A stretch of DNA of 64,000 nucleotides from positions 515,001 to 579,000 of the forward strand of contig CAJHNH020004879.1 of assembly GCA_905116865.2 (NCBI GenBank), given 5' to 3'. The stretch is from Candidula unifasciata. Lineage: Eukaryota > Mollusca > Gastropoda > Stylommatophora > Geomitridae. The notes under the pieces are model-generated. The model did not search any database. It was not told where the DNA came from and saw nothing but the letters and a program-made list of their open reading frames with translations. Positions 22,130-33,965 of this stretch are shown one piece after another. The position numbers and the translations under genes are program-made. Position 1 is the first letter of the stretch; the number at the start of each line of letters is the position of its first letter.

Positions 22130-22745
22130 CGTAAACTGCATTTTGTTTCAGAAACTGAAATATTTGGCCATTTCATGCGCAAGAATGATTACAAAAGGCA
22201 CGGTGCTAGAAAAGAGGGGCATGGGGACAGCCAGCACGAAGATGGACACAGGAGGGGGCTGAGTGGTCTCAGGGTATGGTGTCAGCCTGGAGTGCCAGAG
22301 GTTCCGGGTTCAATCCCCGGTGAGGGCTGGGATTTTTTCACGCGGACTTCGACTTCTAGTAATTTCCCCTATTTATGGTTAATGAGATCAGACGCCAATG
22401 TGCATTGTTGCGCACGTAAAACATCCCTTGGCAGTTGGAAATCGAAAAGAGAAGCCCAACAGCACTGCCCAGGGAACAAATTAGAGTTAAAAATCTACCC
22501 AACAGTATTTCAGGAGCCTGTTCACTGTGCTGAGATTCTTCGGACTCAGACTTCCGGACTATCCGTGTGCCATGATGTCGATCCGTTGTTCAAACCTCAA
22601 AGATGGACACAGGATGTAAGAGCCCCATTGGTTGGGAAACACCCTGGGAGGGGGGGGGGGGAGAGATCTGGCGAGAGGTCGAGATTGTCCGGCAGGCTGT
22701 GACGAGAGCGACCGTCTGCAAAGAACCTGCAACATGATGAGGAGT
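22130..22745 (+). mobile_element. LINE 3' end interrupted by a SINE
   Basis: Left part: trace FGHFMRKNDYK and GARKEGHGDSQHEDGHR. Right part from 22615: GAGAGATCTGGCGAGAGGTC, GGCAGGCTGTGACGAGAGCG and AACCTGCAACATGATGAGGA. The same 3' end is at 40080-40275 (GGCAAACCGTGATGAAAGCG, AACCTGCTACATGATGATG). The SINE at 22254-22599 splits it; a 192-codon frame crossing the junction is a chimera of the two. Confidence 0.8.
22254..22599 (+). mobile_element. SINE family E, full copy with 15-bp target-site duplication
   Basis: AAGATGGACACAGGA lies at 22239-22253 and 22600-22614. Inside, GGGGGCTGAGTGGTCTCAGG is a good tRNA-like A-box region and GGGTTCAATCCCCGG a consensus B-box. The body ends with GCCATGATGTCGATCCGTTG and TTCAAACCTCAA. 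This is the best-preserved copy of the family and gives its true ends. Confidence 0.92.
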
Positions 22746-22833
22746 ATGTCCAATAACATATTAATTTGAACCTTTAACGATAATGTGTTTAAAGATCATG
22801 ATGAAGGTAAAGAGATAAACAAGTACCGTGTTC

Positions 22834-22865
<32 letters not shown>

Positions 22866-22960
22866 ATGTTTGCTTTAAAAATACACTTGGTTATTTTTTG
22901 GGCAAGGCCTTTTCCCCCACGGACAAAAATCTACAATTTACTCATGTACATAATTCTACA
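22746..22960. other. Poly(C)-poly(A) tract in unassigned sequence
   Basis: A run of about 20 C followed by about 11 A near 22836-22866. No gene. Confidence 0.6.
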
Positions 22961-23228
22961 TTGAGCGGCTAGACGCTCGTCGCGGATCGGAAGGTCGTGG
23001 GTTCGCTCCCTGGCGGAGCCGGACTTTTTTCAAAAATGACCGTGGCTCCCATGTCGACATAGCCTTTAGTGGGTACTGGGTGCAGTCCCAGGAAAGTAAA
23101 GGCGGCCGGCGTGGTGCTGACCACATCACCCATCTTGTGCCGATTGGTCTATAAAAATAGGTCTAGCCCTATTTGCCGTATACGCCTGATGGCGTGGAAA
23201 AGGGTCCTTTACATACTTGTTACTTTAA
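22961..23228 (+). mobile_element. SINE family A, copy
   Basis: GAGCGGCTAGACGCTCGTCG head, B-box GTGGGTTCGCTCCC, body GTGCCGATTGGTCTATAAAA, 3' end GTGGAAAAGGGTCCTTTACA. The A-box start is slightly truncated. Confidence 0.85.
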
Positions 23229-24455
23229 TTTTACATTTAGGCGAACACATCTTCTTCAGGAAAACATAGTCATAACACTCCAAATCCTGAATTCTAGCCT
23301 GAATCGCTTACACATTATGAACTACATTCGTACGTTATAAAGTGTGTACCAGTGGCATCTGTACTCAGATTGGCCATTCGACTGCAAATCTCTCATTCTA
23401 GCTGACGATTTTCACGAGGAGATGGGGGGAGGGGGCGGGGTGGTTGTCTTATGGCTTATATTAAAAGCATTATGAAAATCTGGGAAACACTGTATTCTGT
23501 CTACATAACAAGCTCGACAATAACAAGAGGGACGAGAACATAGACCTTTTCCCTGATTCTGGTGATCTTGTGAGGAAATGAATCATCACCGCCTACGTTT
23601 AAGGGCAAAACAGGTGCCAAATGAATTTACCAAAACATCATCAACATAACAATCACCCGTTCCTTCTCTCTGTGGATTTTTATTTCTCTTCTTTATTTCA
23701 CTTGTTTGTTTCTCTTCTTTTAGAGATCCCAGTTTGTGATTAACTATCGACTGACTCCAGCTTTGCATTATTAATGCATATAAACGTAGTTGTAGCAAAA
23801 TGGAACGGCGGATAAAACAAACGATGGCTGTGGTAAAAATTTACTGATCTTTTTGATTTCTGTTTGCTCCCATTTCCGTTTCCGGTAAACGTGAAATAAC
23901 ATTACAGGGTTTTGTCCCGTGATTTTCTTTGTGCTGGTTGTAATAGTTCTTCAAATAATTTTATTTTACCGTGTTAATCTCTTGTTTTGTTTTCATTGAT
24001 TGTATTAGTCATGTGATTTACTTTTATCGGTTTTATAAATTTTCTAAACTGTCCGACATGCTCTCTCTATGCTTCGTCGTATTTGCATCTTTTACCTCCA
24101 AATGTCTCTGCTGATGCTATAAACTCAAGCTGTCTTCTTCGCAGTACGTGCGCAGTCAGGCATATTGCTGCGTCATTTGTTTGTAGGGTTCGAATACTTA
24201 ATTCTAATTAAATCAGTTCATGGGTATGAATGTGATAAACCCACGTAGCATGAGCGTTTATGACTATGAGCTGTTGCTGTACATGATTTGAATACCTAGG
24301 CAGTCGAATCGCAGACGATCTTTCGCTAGAGACAGACGGTAACAAACTAATACGAAAGGCAACTGCAATGTTTTATAAAACTCACAACAAGGGTGTGGTC
24401 AAACAAAAAGCTTCCGGTTAGGACTACAATTACAGTTTACTGAGCGGGTGTCCAG
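23229..24455. other. No gene seen
   Basis: About 1.2 kb of AT-rich sequence without recognised elements; a G-rich patch (GGGGGGAGGGGGCGGGGTGG) at 23424. Confidence 0.45.
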
Positions 24456-24690
24456 TGCACGCTCCTTTACGGCAGTTTTTCCTCTTCTTCTTGGCTTTCA
24501 CCAGCTGTAAACTCTAGCGGAAAGTTCTGGCTGTTCATCCACTTCTGGACTGCAGTCCTGTTCCAGAACCTGAGTGTTGCATCCGTTTTACAGATCTGAC
24601 TAATTTGTATGCAGACTCCTGGTTCCTTGCCTCTCAGGCAGATGCACTCTGACTTTGAAGGAAGCTCCCAGTTAGTCGACTCTTACGACA
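24456..24690 (+). repeat. Dispersed repeat family H, copy 1
   Basis: CAGCTGTAAACTCTAGCGGA, AAGTTCTGGCTGTTCATCCA, CTTCTGGACTGCAGTCCTG, CAGATCTGACTAATTTG and GGCAGATGCACTCTGACTTT. The same blocks occur at 37845 (same orientation) and at 29395, 33510 and 48780 (opposite). Class unknown. Confidence 0.7.
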
Positions 24691-24769
24691 TGCTTCTGGG
24701 TAGGCAGTGGATCTATTCTTGTGTTCCATATAACAGGGCCCTGGAACACGCACGGGGATTTACGGCAGT

Positions 24770-25250
24770 AAAACCTGGACTCTGCTCCTCAAGGGGTGGA
24801 AAAAAACAAACTCAATACCCTCCACATGCACTGTGTGAGACGCATTCTTGGTATACAAGGCGAGATTTCGTCACCAGTTAATGGGTACTCAATAAAGCGG
24901 GGATGTCAATAAAGTACTTTCTATTGAATCAAAGACGTCTGCACTGGCTGGGACTTGCCTCTCGCATGTAGGACGGTCGCATTCCAAAAGGAACTCCTGT
25001 ATGGTGAACTGGTACCAGGGATAAGACATGCAGGAATGCCAAAGCTACGCCATAAGGACATATGCAAATCGACCTGAAAGATATCAACATACGCTTAGAC
25101 AAGTGGGAGAGATCAGATGCAGACCGACTCCTTTGGAGGCAGACAGTGAAAGACGGACTGTCGCAGCTTGAAAGAGGCCAAACGCGGCAAGCTATATAGA
25201 GGAGACGTCTGAGAGAAAACCTGGTTCAAAACCACAGAGTGTCAACGTTT
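24770..25250 (+). mobile_element. LINE ORF2 C-terminal remnant
   Basis: Frames joined across several shifts read TWTL, LNTLHMHCVRRILGIQGEIS, RRLHWLGLASRM, DGRIPK, LYGELVPGIRHAG, DINIRLDKWERSDADR and [18 protein letters not shown]. This is the typical tail of a non-LTR polyprotein after the reverse transcriptase. It has multiple stops and frameshifts. A shorter piece of the same 3' end is at 53270-53400. Confidence 0.85.
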
Positions 25251-25254
25251 TGAT

Positions 25255-25440
25255 GTGCACTTTGTGGCACAGTCTGCCACTCCTACAGAATCTACTTTTA
25301 GTAGTTTCTCACTGCCTCTAAACGGTCAGCTATCGGGACCACTGGTCATACCAACGCCAGACGTTCTGCTGTCAAATTTCCCGCATCTGGAATCGAACCC
25401 AGCATTACGAAGCGCGCTCACAACACCTTATTCACAGACA
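25255..25440 (-). mobile_element. SINE family B, decayed copy
   Basis: Minus strand: GTAATGCTGGGTTCGATTCC as B-box region, then GGTATGACCAGTGGTCCCG and GAGAAACTACTAAAAGTAGA. 3' end missing. Confidence 0.6.
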
Positions 25441-26049
25441 TGGATGCCTGAATAGGAAACACGAATGAAATGCTCTCACAGAATCACTAAACCGCAATTT
25501 CAGGACAGACATTAAAGGAAAATAATTCCTGTGACTCCATAAGTGAGGAAAAGACGCAGCTAGTAGGTAATTGCAATGGTAACCACCGGACACACAAGTT
25601 TTAAATATGAAAAGAGATAATAATTATAGAAAGAAATTAATATTGTAAGAAAGGCACGAAGTTTATCCATGGGGATTCCGATCTCAGAGGGATAGAGCAA
25701 CTTATTCTTAACAAGCATGTCGTAAAAGGCGACTAATGTTTTTTTTTTTAATTTTATTTCGACCATAGCTTCTGGATACTAGAACAAACAAACAGACAAA
25801 ACGATACAAATGTTAAAACATGTGTTAACATTGATGTCAGTGTATGTGCTGATACAGGGGTTAATGCTCAATAATTGAGACCAGTCGACTCCAGTCTTGA
25901 GAAGTAAACGAAACTCACAAATCAGAGAAATCATTTGTAGACGACATATATTTTAGTTTATCTTATAAATAGGCCAAAATGTACAACAGAGTTACAGTCT
26001 GGAAGAGGATGGGGATAGGGGTGGGGGCCGAAGGTTAAAAAAAATGGGT
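25441..26049. other. No gene; possible repeat end at 25655-25760
   Basis: ATGGGGATTCCGATCTCAGA and CAAGCATGTCGTAAAAGGCG followed by a T-run look like the 3' end of an old retroelement. GACTCTTACGACATGCTT at 24678 is a related motif in the opposite orientation. Confidence 0.4.
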
Positions 26050-26335
26050 AGCTTAAAAAAAATTTGTTACGCCTTCGGGCGCATTGGCCAATAAAGGCTA
26101 GACCTATATTTTATAGACCAATCAACACTTGGTGAGTGATATGGTCAGCCTCACGCCCGTCGCCTTATCATGCCGGTCGCCTTTATTTCGCAAGACTATT
26201 CCTGGTACCCAGTCAAGCTTGGGTCGATCTGACAGCCAAGGTCTTATTGTTAATGTCAGGGCTTCGTCAGGACCGAACCCCCGACCTTTCCATCCGAAGG
26301 CGAGCATCTAGTCGCTGCAAAACCTCAGCTCACCT
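26050..26335 (-). mobile_element. SINE family A, copy
   Basis: Minus strand: head with GCGACTAGATGCTCGCC, B-box GTCGGGGGTTCGGTCC, body with GTACCAGGAATAGTCTTG and GTTGATTGGTCTATAAAATA. 3' end diverged. Confidence 0.8.
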
Positions 26336-26800
26336 TCGACCTGTGGTTATTGTAATACTTCAGCATGGCTCTATCTGGCATTGGTACCAAGATAATCACG
26401 TCCGATGGCCAAGCCATCTCATCTGTTGCTCTTTACTAGACTGTACGGCTGGTTTTTGGCCGTGTGTTCTTCTAATTTCTTTACTTATAATTGTGTTTCT
26501 GCTTGTGACAGTTCTGCTAAATCTCTCGTCTATGTTTTGATTTTGCGTTTATTTGATGAAGCAAGGATCCAGTTTTGACACTTGTAACATAACGTTTACC
26601 ACATATACACAATTTATTCTTATCCGTCTTTGTAGATAAGTTTCCACTTGTGTGTGTCAAAAGTGGTGTTAGTTGCCATTAGCTGCTGACAGAATATTGC
26701 TCTGGTAGTTAAGTCAAGACCTAAAACGGGTGGAAAAGAACCGCCAGACATGGACAGCTATGACCTCTGTTCTATGTGCGCCCTAGGCTTAAGACGAAAG
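26336..26800. other. No gene seen
   Basis: Unassigned sequence between a SINE and a satellite. Confidence 0.4.
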
Positions 26801-26916
26801 ACTAACTAACTAATTAACTAACTAACCAACTAACTAACTAACTAACTGACTGACTGACTGACTGACTGACTGACTGACTGACTGACTCACTAACTAACTA
26901 ACTCACTGACTTACTG

Positions 26917-27015
<99 letters not shown>

Positions 27016-27024
27016 TACTAACTG

Positions 27025-27067
<43 letters not shown>

Positions 27068-27352
27068 GACTGACTGACTGACTGACTAACTAACTGACTG
27101 ACTAACTAAATAACTAACTGACTGACTGACTGACAAACTAACTAACTAACTAACTAACTTACTAACTGACTAACTAACTAACTGACTGACTGACTGACTG
27201 ACTGACTAACTAACTAACTAACTAAATAACTAACTAACCAACCAACTAACTAACTGACTAACTAACTGACTGAATGACTGACTAACTAACTAACTAACTA
27301 ACTAACTAAGTAACTAACTAACTAACTAACTGACCAACTAACTAACTGACTG

Positions 27353-27417
<65 letters not shown>

Positions 27418-27442
27418 GTAACTAAGTAACTAAGTAACTAAG

Positions 27443-27475
<33 letters not shown>

Positions 27476-27496
27476 GACTGACTGACTGACTGACTG

Positions 27497-27569
<73 letters not shown>

Positions 27570-27581
27570 GTAACTAACTAG

Positions 27582-27621
<40 letters not shown>

Positions 27622-27701
27622 GTAACTAACTAACTAAACTAACTAACTAACTAAGTAACTAAATAACTAACTAACTAACTGACTAACTAACTAACTGACT
27701 G

Positions 27702-27732
<31 letters not shown>

Positions 27733-27839
27733 TACTAACTGACTAACTAACTAACTAACTGACTGACTGACTGACTGACTGACTGACTAACTAACTGACT
27801 GACTAACTAAATAACTAACTGACTGACTGACTGACTGAC

Positions 27840-27884
<45 letters not shown>

Positions 27885-28065
27885 GACTAACTAACTAACT
27901 AACTGACTGACTGACTGACTGACTAACTAACTAACTAACTAAATAACTAACTAACCAACCAACTAACTAACTGACTAACTAACTGACTGAATGACTGACT
28001 AACTAACTAACTAACTAACTAAGTAACTAACTAACTAACTAACTGACTAACTAACTAACTGACTG

Positions 28066-28118
<53 letters not shown>

Positions 28119-28143
28119 GTAACTAAGTAACTAAGTAACTAAG

Positions 28144-28184
<41 letters not shown>

Positions 28185-28193
28185 GACTGACTG

Positions 28194-28270
<77 letters not shown>

Positions 28271-28290
28271 GTAACTAAGTAACTAACTAG

Positions 28291-28322
<32 letters not shown>

Positions 28323-28412
28323 GTAACTAACTAACTAAACTAACTAACTAACTAACTAACTAAATAACTAACTAACTAACTGACTGACTGACTGACTAAC
28401 TAACTAACTAAT

Positions 28413-28465
<53 letters not shown>

Positions 28466-28468
28466 GAG
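26801..28468. repeat. (ACTA/ACTG)n tetranucleotide satellite, 1.7 kb
   Basis: Blocks of ACTA units alternate with blocks of ACTG units. Rare variants mark an internal duplication: TGACAAAC at 27131 and 27836, GAATGACTG at 27272 and 27989, ACTAAGTAACTAAGTAACTA at about 27412 and 28111. That gives a higher-order step of about 0.7 kb. Confidence 0.95.
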
Positions 28469-29014
28469 TTAACGTAAAAGTGCATCATTACTTTCTAAAA
28501 CTACACCTCAGCTAAACCCTTTCTAACGTGTTTGATTTTCCACATTTGAAACCTATATACCAAAACAAGTTTTGTATATACTATGTCAGCACTCTGTGTC
28601 CTACGGTGAGTTTGCTGCTTCGCTGAAGAAACATTCGCCATCCCCCCCCCCCCCCACCAAATCGTTACATTCAACCAGCATCCCCGAAGGAGTAGCTTTA
28701 GGTTATAATTGTGACTACGTTATGTGCGCAATCTAAAATAGCTTAACATTGCACGCCACCAAGAATCCTAAAAAGCACTCCTGCAGTACTGAAATACTGT
28801 CAAATACCCCAAATACTGTTCTGACCGGTGACGAAGTCGCCTACCGGCGAGCAGATGGGCGAACCGTTTGCCAATGTGAAATCATTAGAGGTATGAATGT
28901 ACAGCCTAGACACGGCTGTAACTCAGGGTAAACAACTCGTTTATTGACATACAGCGTTTCTTTCGAGAGTTAGCCTCCCTTTTAGACAACTATAGTATGA
29001 ATGAATGAATGAAT
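28469..29014. other. No gene seen
   Basis: Unassigned; a poly(C) run lies at about 28642-28655 and (ATGA)n at 28995-29010. Confidence 0.45.
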
Positions 29015-29225
29015 TTCTACCCCACTAGGACATCACACAAGCGATAAACACCCGATGACACAAAGTGTAACCATGCGGATGAGGATCGCCGTGGAGAGGT
29101 CCCAGAAACCGCGTTCAGACATTTGGCCATAATATGGCCTGCCTATATTGCGGCCCCTGGCAAAAGCCAGAGTAGGGCTTCAAATGACAAAAAATTTCGT
29201 CCTAAAAAGGACGAAATTGGGTAGT
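29015..29225 (-). mobile_element. Family C copy
   Basis: Nearly identical to 11950-12165 (CCGATGACACAAAGTG, GAGGATCGCCGTGGAGAGGT, GGCAAAAGCCAGAG, GTCCTAAAAAGGACGAAATT), suggesting recent activity of this subfamily. Confidence 0.88.
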
Positions 29226-29394
29226 AAGCAATAAAACTATAGTTATCCATCTATCTTTTTATACAACCATTTTCCAATACAAACGCCAAGCTTTGCATCC
29301 AACCATCCATTCATGTGTCCATCCTTCCATCCGTACAGACAACCACACACACAGACAGGCACAGTGCATCAGCCTGAGAGGTACGGAATCAGCA

Positions 29395-29540
29395 GTTTGC
29401 ATACAAATAAGTCAGATTTGTAAAACGGAAGTGCACATGTAAAATGGACGTGCACACAATGCTCAGGTTCTGGAACAAGATTAAAATCCAGAATTGGACG
29501 AACAACCAGAACTTTCCGCCGGAGATTACATGCAGTGGAT
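29395..29540 (-). repeat. Dispersed repeat family H, copy
   Basis: AAGTCAGATTTGTAAAACGG, GCTCAGGTTCTGGAACAAGA, AGAATTGGACGAACAACCAG and AACTTTCCGCCGGAGATTAC: the inverse of 24456-24690. A poly(A) run follows at about 29549. Confidence 0.7.
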
Positions 29541-29603
29541 GCACACAAAAAAAAAAAAAAAAAAGAGAATACATGCACACACATCAGAGCCTATTTGCAC
29601 TTA

Positions 29604-30535
29604 CAACACATACACACACCACAGCCTATAATTAACTAATAACATACACACACCACAGCCTATAATTAACTAATAACATACACACACCACAGCCTATAAT
29701 TAACTAATAACATACACACACCACAGCCTATAATTAACTAATAACATACACACACCACAGCCTATAATTAACTAATAACATACACACACCACAGCCTATA
29801 ATTAACTAATAACATACACACACCACAGCCTATAATTAACTAATAACATACACACACCACAGCCTATAATTAACTAATAACATACACACACCACAGCCTA
29901 TAATTAACTAATAACATACACACACCACAGCCTATAATTAACTAATAACATACACACACCACAGCCTATAATTAACTAATAACATACACACACCACAGCC
30001 TATAATTAACTAATAACATACACACACCACAGCCTATAATTAACTAATAACATACACACACCACAGCCTATAATTAACTAATAACATACACACACCCACA
30101 GCCTATAATTAACTAATAACATACACACACCACAGCCTATAATTAACTAATAACATACACACACCACAGCCTATAATTAACTAATAACATACACACACCA
30201 CAGCCTATAATTAACTAATAACATACACACACCACAGCCAATAATTAACTAATAACATACACACACCACAGCCTATAATTAACTAATAACATACACACAC
30301 CACAGCCTATAATTAACTAATAACATACACACACCACAGCCTATAATTAACTAATAACATACACACACCACAGCCTATAATTAACTAATAACATACACAC
30401 ACCACAGCCTATAATTAACTAATAACATACACACACCACAGCCTATAATTAACTAATAACATACACACACCACAGCCTATAATTAACTAATAACATACAC
30501 ACACCACAGCCTATAATTAACTAATAACATACACA
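29604..30535. repeat. 34-bp minisatellite, about 27 near-identical copies
   Basis: Unit pieces CATACACACACCACAGCC and TATAATTAACTAATAA. Only one extra C (about 30097) and one T-to-A change (about 30239) are visible over more than 900 bp, so the array is very young or strongly homogenised. Confidence 0.96.
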
Positions 30536-31054
30536 CACACACATCATAGCCCAAACAGCACTAACAACATATGAAAACACCACGCCCCATAAAATACCAA
30601 CAACATATACATCACAGCCTGCACATCACTGACAACATACAAACATCACAGCCCATACATCATTGAGAGCATACATCACAGCCCATACATCACTGACAAC
30701 ATTCACACATCATTGCTCACACATCACTTACAGCATACACACACACATCACAACCCCTGCAACATTGACAACATATACACATCACAGCCCACACATTACT
30801 TACAACTTACACCCACATAAGTCCATATATCATTGACAGCATTCACACATTTTACAGCTCATACATCACTGACAACTTACACACATCACAGTCCATACAT
30901 TACTGACAACATTTAAACATCACAGCCCACACATCATTGACAGCATACACACATATCACATCCCATACATCAATGACAAAATACACACACATCACAACCC
31001 ATACATCACTGCCACCATACATACAAATCACAGCCCACACATCAATGACAGCAT

Positions 31055-31098
<44 letters not shown>

Positions 31099-31265
31099 CC
31101 CATACATCACTGACAAAATAGACACATGACAGCCCATACATCACTGACAAAATACACACATGACAGCCCATACATCACTGACAAAATACACACATGACAA
31201 CCCATACATCACTGACAAAATACACACATGACAGCCCATACATCACTGAAAGAATACACACACAT
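30536..31265. repeat. Degenerate ~33-bp minisatellite related to the 34-bp array
   Basis: Units with CATCACAGCCCATACATCAC and TGACAACATACACA, much diverged, plus an (AC)n stretch at 31052-31096. It shares the CACAGCC core with the array to its left. The last five units (31095-31250) are again nearly identical. Confidence 0.88.
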
Positions 31266-31628
31266 CTCAGCTCATAGAACCTTTATAACACAGACAGACA
31301 CATCCATGCAGACAGACAAGCAGAAACACAGAAAAGCCAAACAACATGGACTCTGTATTAATATAAATGTTTATTCATGGCAAATACAAAGATTTAGAAA
31401 AACCTGGAGCAGGGACACAAAGAAATTATGATCACTGATTACGTACAATATGTACACTTCACTCTTGCATTCTAGTTAAAGACATACACTTGCAAGACTG
31501 TTTTCACAAACATACAGCCACGTACTGCCTGTGGGTGACCAGGAAAGCAAAGTGGAGACATTGTAATTAAAGTCATCTCCTTCAGATTGATCATCTCCTT
31601 CAACACAGCGTACCAACTGCTTTTTGAC
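31266..31628. other. No gene seen
   Basis: Unassigned sequence between arrays. Confidence 0.4.
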
Positions 31629-31772
31629 GGCAGAAGAAGAAGAAGAAAAAGAACAAGAATAAACAGTAGTAATAGAAGAAGAAGAAGAAGAAGAAGAAGA
31701 AGAAGAAGAAGAAGAAGAAGAAGAAGGAGAAGAAGAAGAAGAAAAAGAAGGAGGAGGAGAAGAAGAAGTAGT
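31629..31772. repeat. (GAA)n microsatellite
   Basis: Interrupted GAA repeat with a TAGTAATA island near 31665. Arg-, Leu- or Phe-rich frames over it are by-products. Confidence 0.95.
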
Positions 31773-32384
31773 AGTTCCACTGAAATGAACTTATCAAAGT
31801 GGCAACATTCAACAGGAAACTAGAGCTTTGCTAGACGATAACATGGAGATCTTAATGTAAACTACGAGGAAGGAGAATTGTAGCTGATTCCTCACATTCT
31901 CCTTGAGCAGGATCAAAGATTCTCAGCCTCCTCATACAGAGTCCTTCCTTCACTTTGCAGCTATCAATCACAGACAATAAGCATTCCCCATGGAATCCAC
32001 AGCTCACAGTGTCACATTATGCACTCAGTAGCTGGCCAATGAAACTGGATTTTACTTTAACCTCATCTGAGGATCTTTTTCCCGTTTCTTACTGAGGGTT
32101 GCACTCCAACCTTCCACAGGATTAATAGGAAGATCAAGGTCCACCATGTGGAGGTGAGGTAAGCTTGAGGAAGAGTGGCTAAGATGCTTTTAGTCTGGCA
32201 TTGTGCAACACTAAATAAATGAACTGAGGAAGTGAGGGCAAATTAACACTGATGAGAGATGAGAGAGGCCAAAGGTGCTGGATTCCATCCATGATAATGA
32301 GAGGACTGTACAGGGTTGATGTGATATATTATGGCCCAACAAAACAGTGATGTTGATTGCAGAACACTGCTCTACTGGGAGCCC
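31773..32384. other. No gene seen
   Basis: Unassigned; possible old retroelement text around 32090-32170 (CCATGTGGAGGTGAGG) but not assignable. Confidence 0.4.
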
Positions 32385-32790
32385 TCTATTGAGGTTTTGA
32401 ACAACAGATCAACATCATGACACACGGTTGTAACGCATAAGTGCTCCATTCTTTTTTTTTTAACTCCTCTGAGTCCAAAGAAGCTTAGCACAGTGCACAG
32501 GCTCTGTAACACCGGCGAGGATCCTGAAATACTTTGGGTAGATTTTGAACTTCAAATTTTGCCCGGGCAGTGCTGTTAGGCTACTCTTTACGATTTCTAA
32601 CTGCCAAAGGATTTTTTTGTACGTGGTCAATAATGCACACAAGCGTCCGATCTCACTACCCAAAGACCAGGGGAAATAACTTGGTCCAAGTCCTCGTGAA
32701 AAAAATCCCAGCCATTACTGGGGATTGAGACAGGAACCTCTAGCACTCGAGGCGGACACCATGCCTGGAGACCATGCAGCACCCTAGCCC
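32385..32790 (-). mobile_element. SINE family E, copy
   Basis: GAACAACAGATCAACATCAT, GTAACACCGGCGAGGATCCT, TTGCCCGGGCAGTGCTGTTA, CATTACTGGGGATTGAGACA and GGCGGACACCATGCCTGGAG; full length on the minus strand. Confidence 0.85.
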
Positions 32791-32911
32791 TCTATTTTGC
32801 AGATGGGGTTATTTATGGGAGCCCCGTGTGGGTTCCTGGGCTCTAAAATAGGGGGGGGGGGGGGAAAAAACAAAAAAAACAGACCCACTACAATCAATAA
32901 CAACAACCACA
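32791..32911. other. Poly(G) tract
   Basis: About 14 G at 32850-32864 followed by A-rich sequence. Confidence 0.6.
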
Positions 32912-33132
32912 AAAGTTAGTTGCGTATCCTTTACAGGACGTTGCAGAACCAAACCCAGCATTTTTTGGCTATTGTGGTTTTTCAAGGCAAATTTTACGTT
33001 CAGTAGTTTGCCACTGCTTAAGAATAGTCAGCTCTCAGTGCCACTGTCAAAACCACTGCAAGACAAATCATCCGCAGCTGGGATCAAACCTGGTACCTCG
33101 GCATTACGAAGCGTGTTAGCAACGCCACAGTC
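32912..33132 (-). mobile_element. SINE family B, diverged copy
   Basis: GTTAGTTGCGTATCCTTTAC, AGGACGTTGCAGAACCAA, CAGTAGTTTGCCACTGCTTA and AGCTGGGATCAAACCTGG in family order. Confidence 0.8.
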
Positions 33133-33460
33133 AGACAATACATCAAGACCTTGATACCCAGTCTTTACAAACCCGAGTGGATCAGTCTCAGTTCGGATGG
33201 TTCGGACATGTATGCAGAATAGGAGAAAATCGGCCACCATGGCAGGCATGGGAGGCTAAGAACCAGGGAATCAGACGAGTCCGTTGGGAAGACAACATCT
33301 GACAGTCCCTGACTGACAGAGGACTGGAATGAAACAAAGCCAGAAATAAAACTGTTGACAGAGAAGTCTGGTGATCTCTCTACCAAACCTCTACACCCCA
33401 AGGTAGAAGAGGAGTGACTCAGTAAGTTAGCAATGCCCAAGCCCCACAGATGCACTCAAC
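33133..33460 (+). mobile_element. LINE ORF2 C-terminal remnant
   Basis: Reads QFGWFGHVCRIGENRPPWQA, WEAKNQGIRRVRWEDNI, stop, SLTDRGLE, stop, NKARNKTVDREVW, stop, TSTPQGRRGVTQ. GHVCR and the closing S-T-P-Q-G-R-R-G are typical of one non-LTR clade. Stops show it is dead. It directly follows a SINE. Confidence 0.85.
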
Positions 33461-33509
33461 AGCATGTCATTAAAGTCTATCTACTAATTATGTTGTTTTC
33501 TTTATTCCA

Positions 33510-33665
33510 CATACAAATGAGCCAGATCTGAAAAATGGATATGCACGCAAAACTTGGGTTCTGGAACAAGACAACAAGACTAAAGTCCAGATGTGGCTGA
33601 AGAAAAAACCCCATAACTTTCCGCCAGAATTTACAGCTGGGGAACGCAAAGAAGAAGAAGCAGAG
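33510..33665 (-). repeat. Dispersed repeat family H, copy
   Basis: GAGCCAGATCTGAAAAATGG, CTTGGGTTCTGGAACAAGAC, AACTTTCCGCCAGAATTTAC and AGCTGGGGAACGC; ends in a short GAA run. Confidence 0.7.
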
Positions 33666-33965
33666 ATTTATGAGATGACGTAACCTCTCTTGTTTCCTCT
33701 TACACCATGGACAGTGTTACTATTCTTTGCCTCCGTTATGGTTTCTGGTAACATACAGACACTTGTTGGCAATGGGTATACAAAAAAGTCAACTTTAAAG
33801 TTAATGAGCACAAAGATAATAAAAAACAAACTTTCTTAAAACAATGTTTTCCTGATGTGATTTTAAAATGAGGAGCAGACAAATATACTGCACACACACA
33901 ATTTATTGCTTGGCATATTTAATTATACCTTGTGAGGTGCATGCTTCAGATGTGCTGACACGACA
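33666..33965. other. No gene seen
   Basis: Unassigned. Confidence 0.4.

Noticed and set aside
22961..23030. Functional tRNA gene
   Set aside because: Pol III boxes are present, but the sequence does not fold into a full cloverleaf and the flank continues as the family A SINE body seen at four other sites.
29604..31265. CRISPR-like array
   Set aside because: Direct 34-bp repeats have no unique spacers; this is an animal minisatellite.
31587..31823. Arg-rich or Leu-rich low-complexity proteins over 31.6-31.8 kb
   Set aside because: Translations of a GAA/CTT microsatellite.
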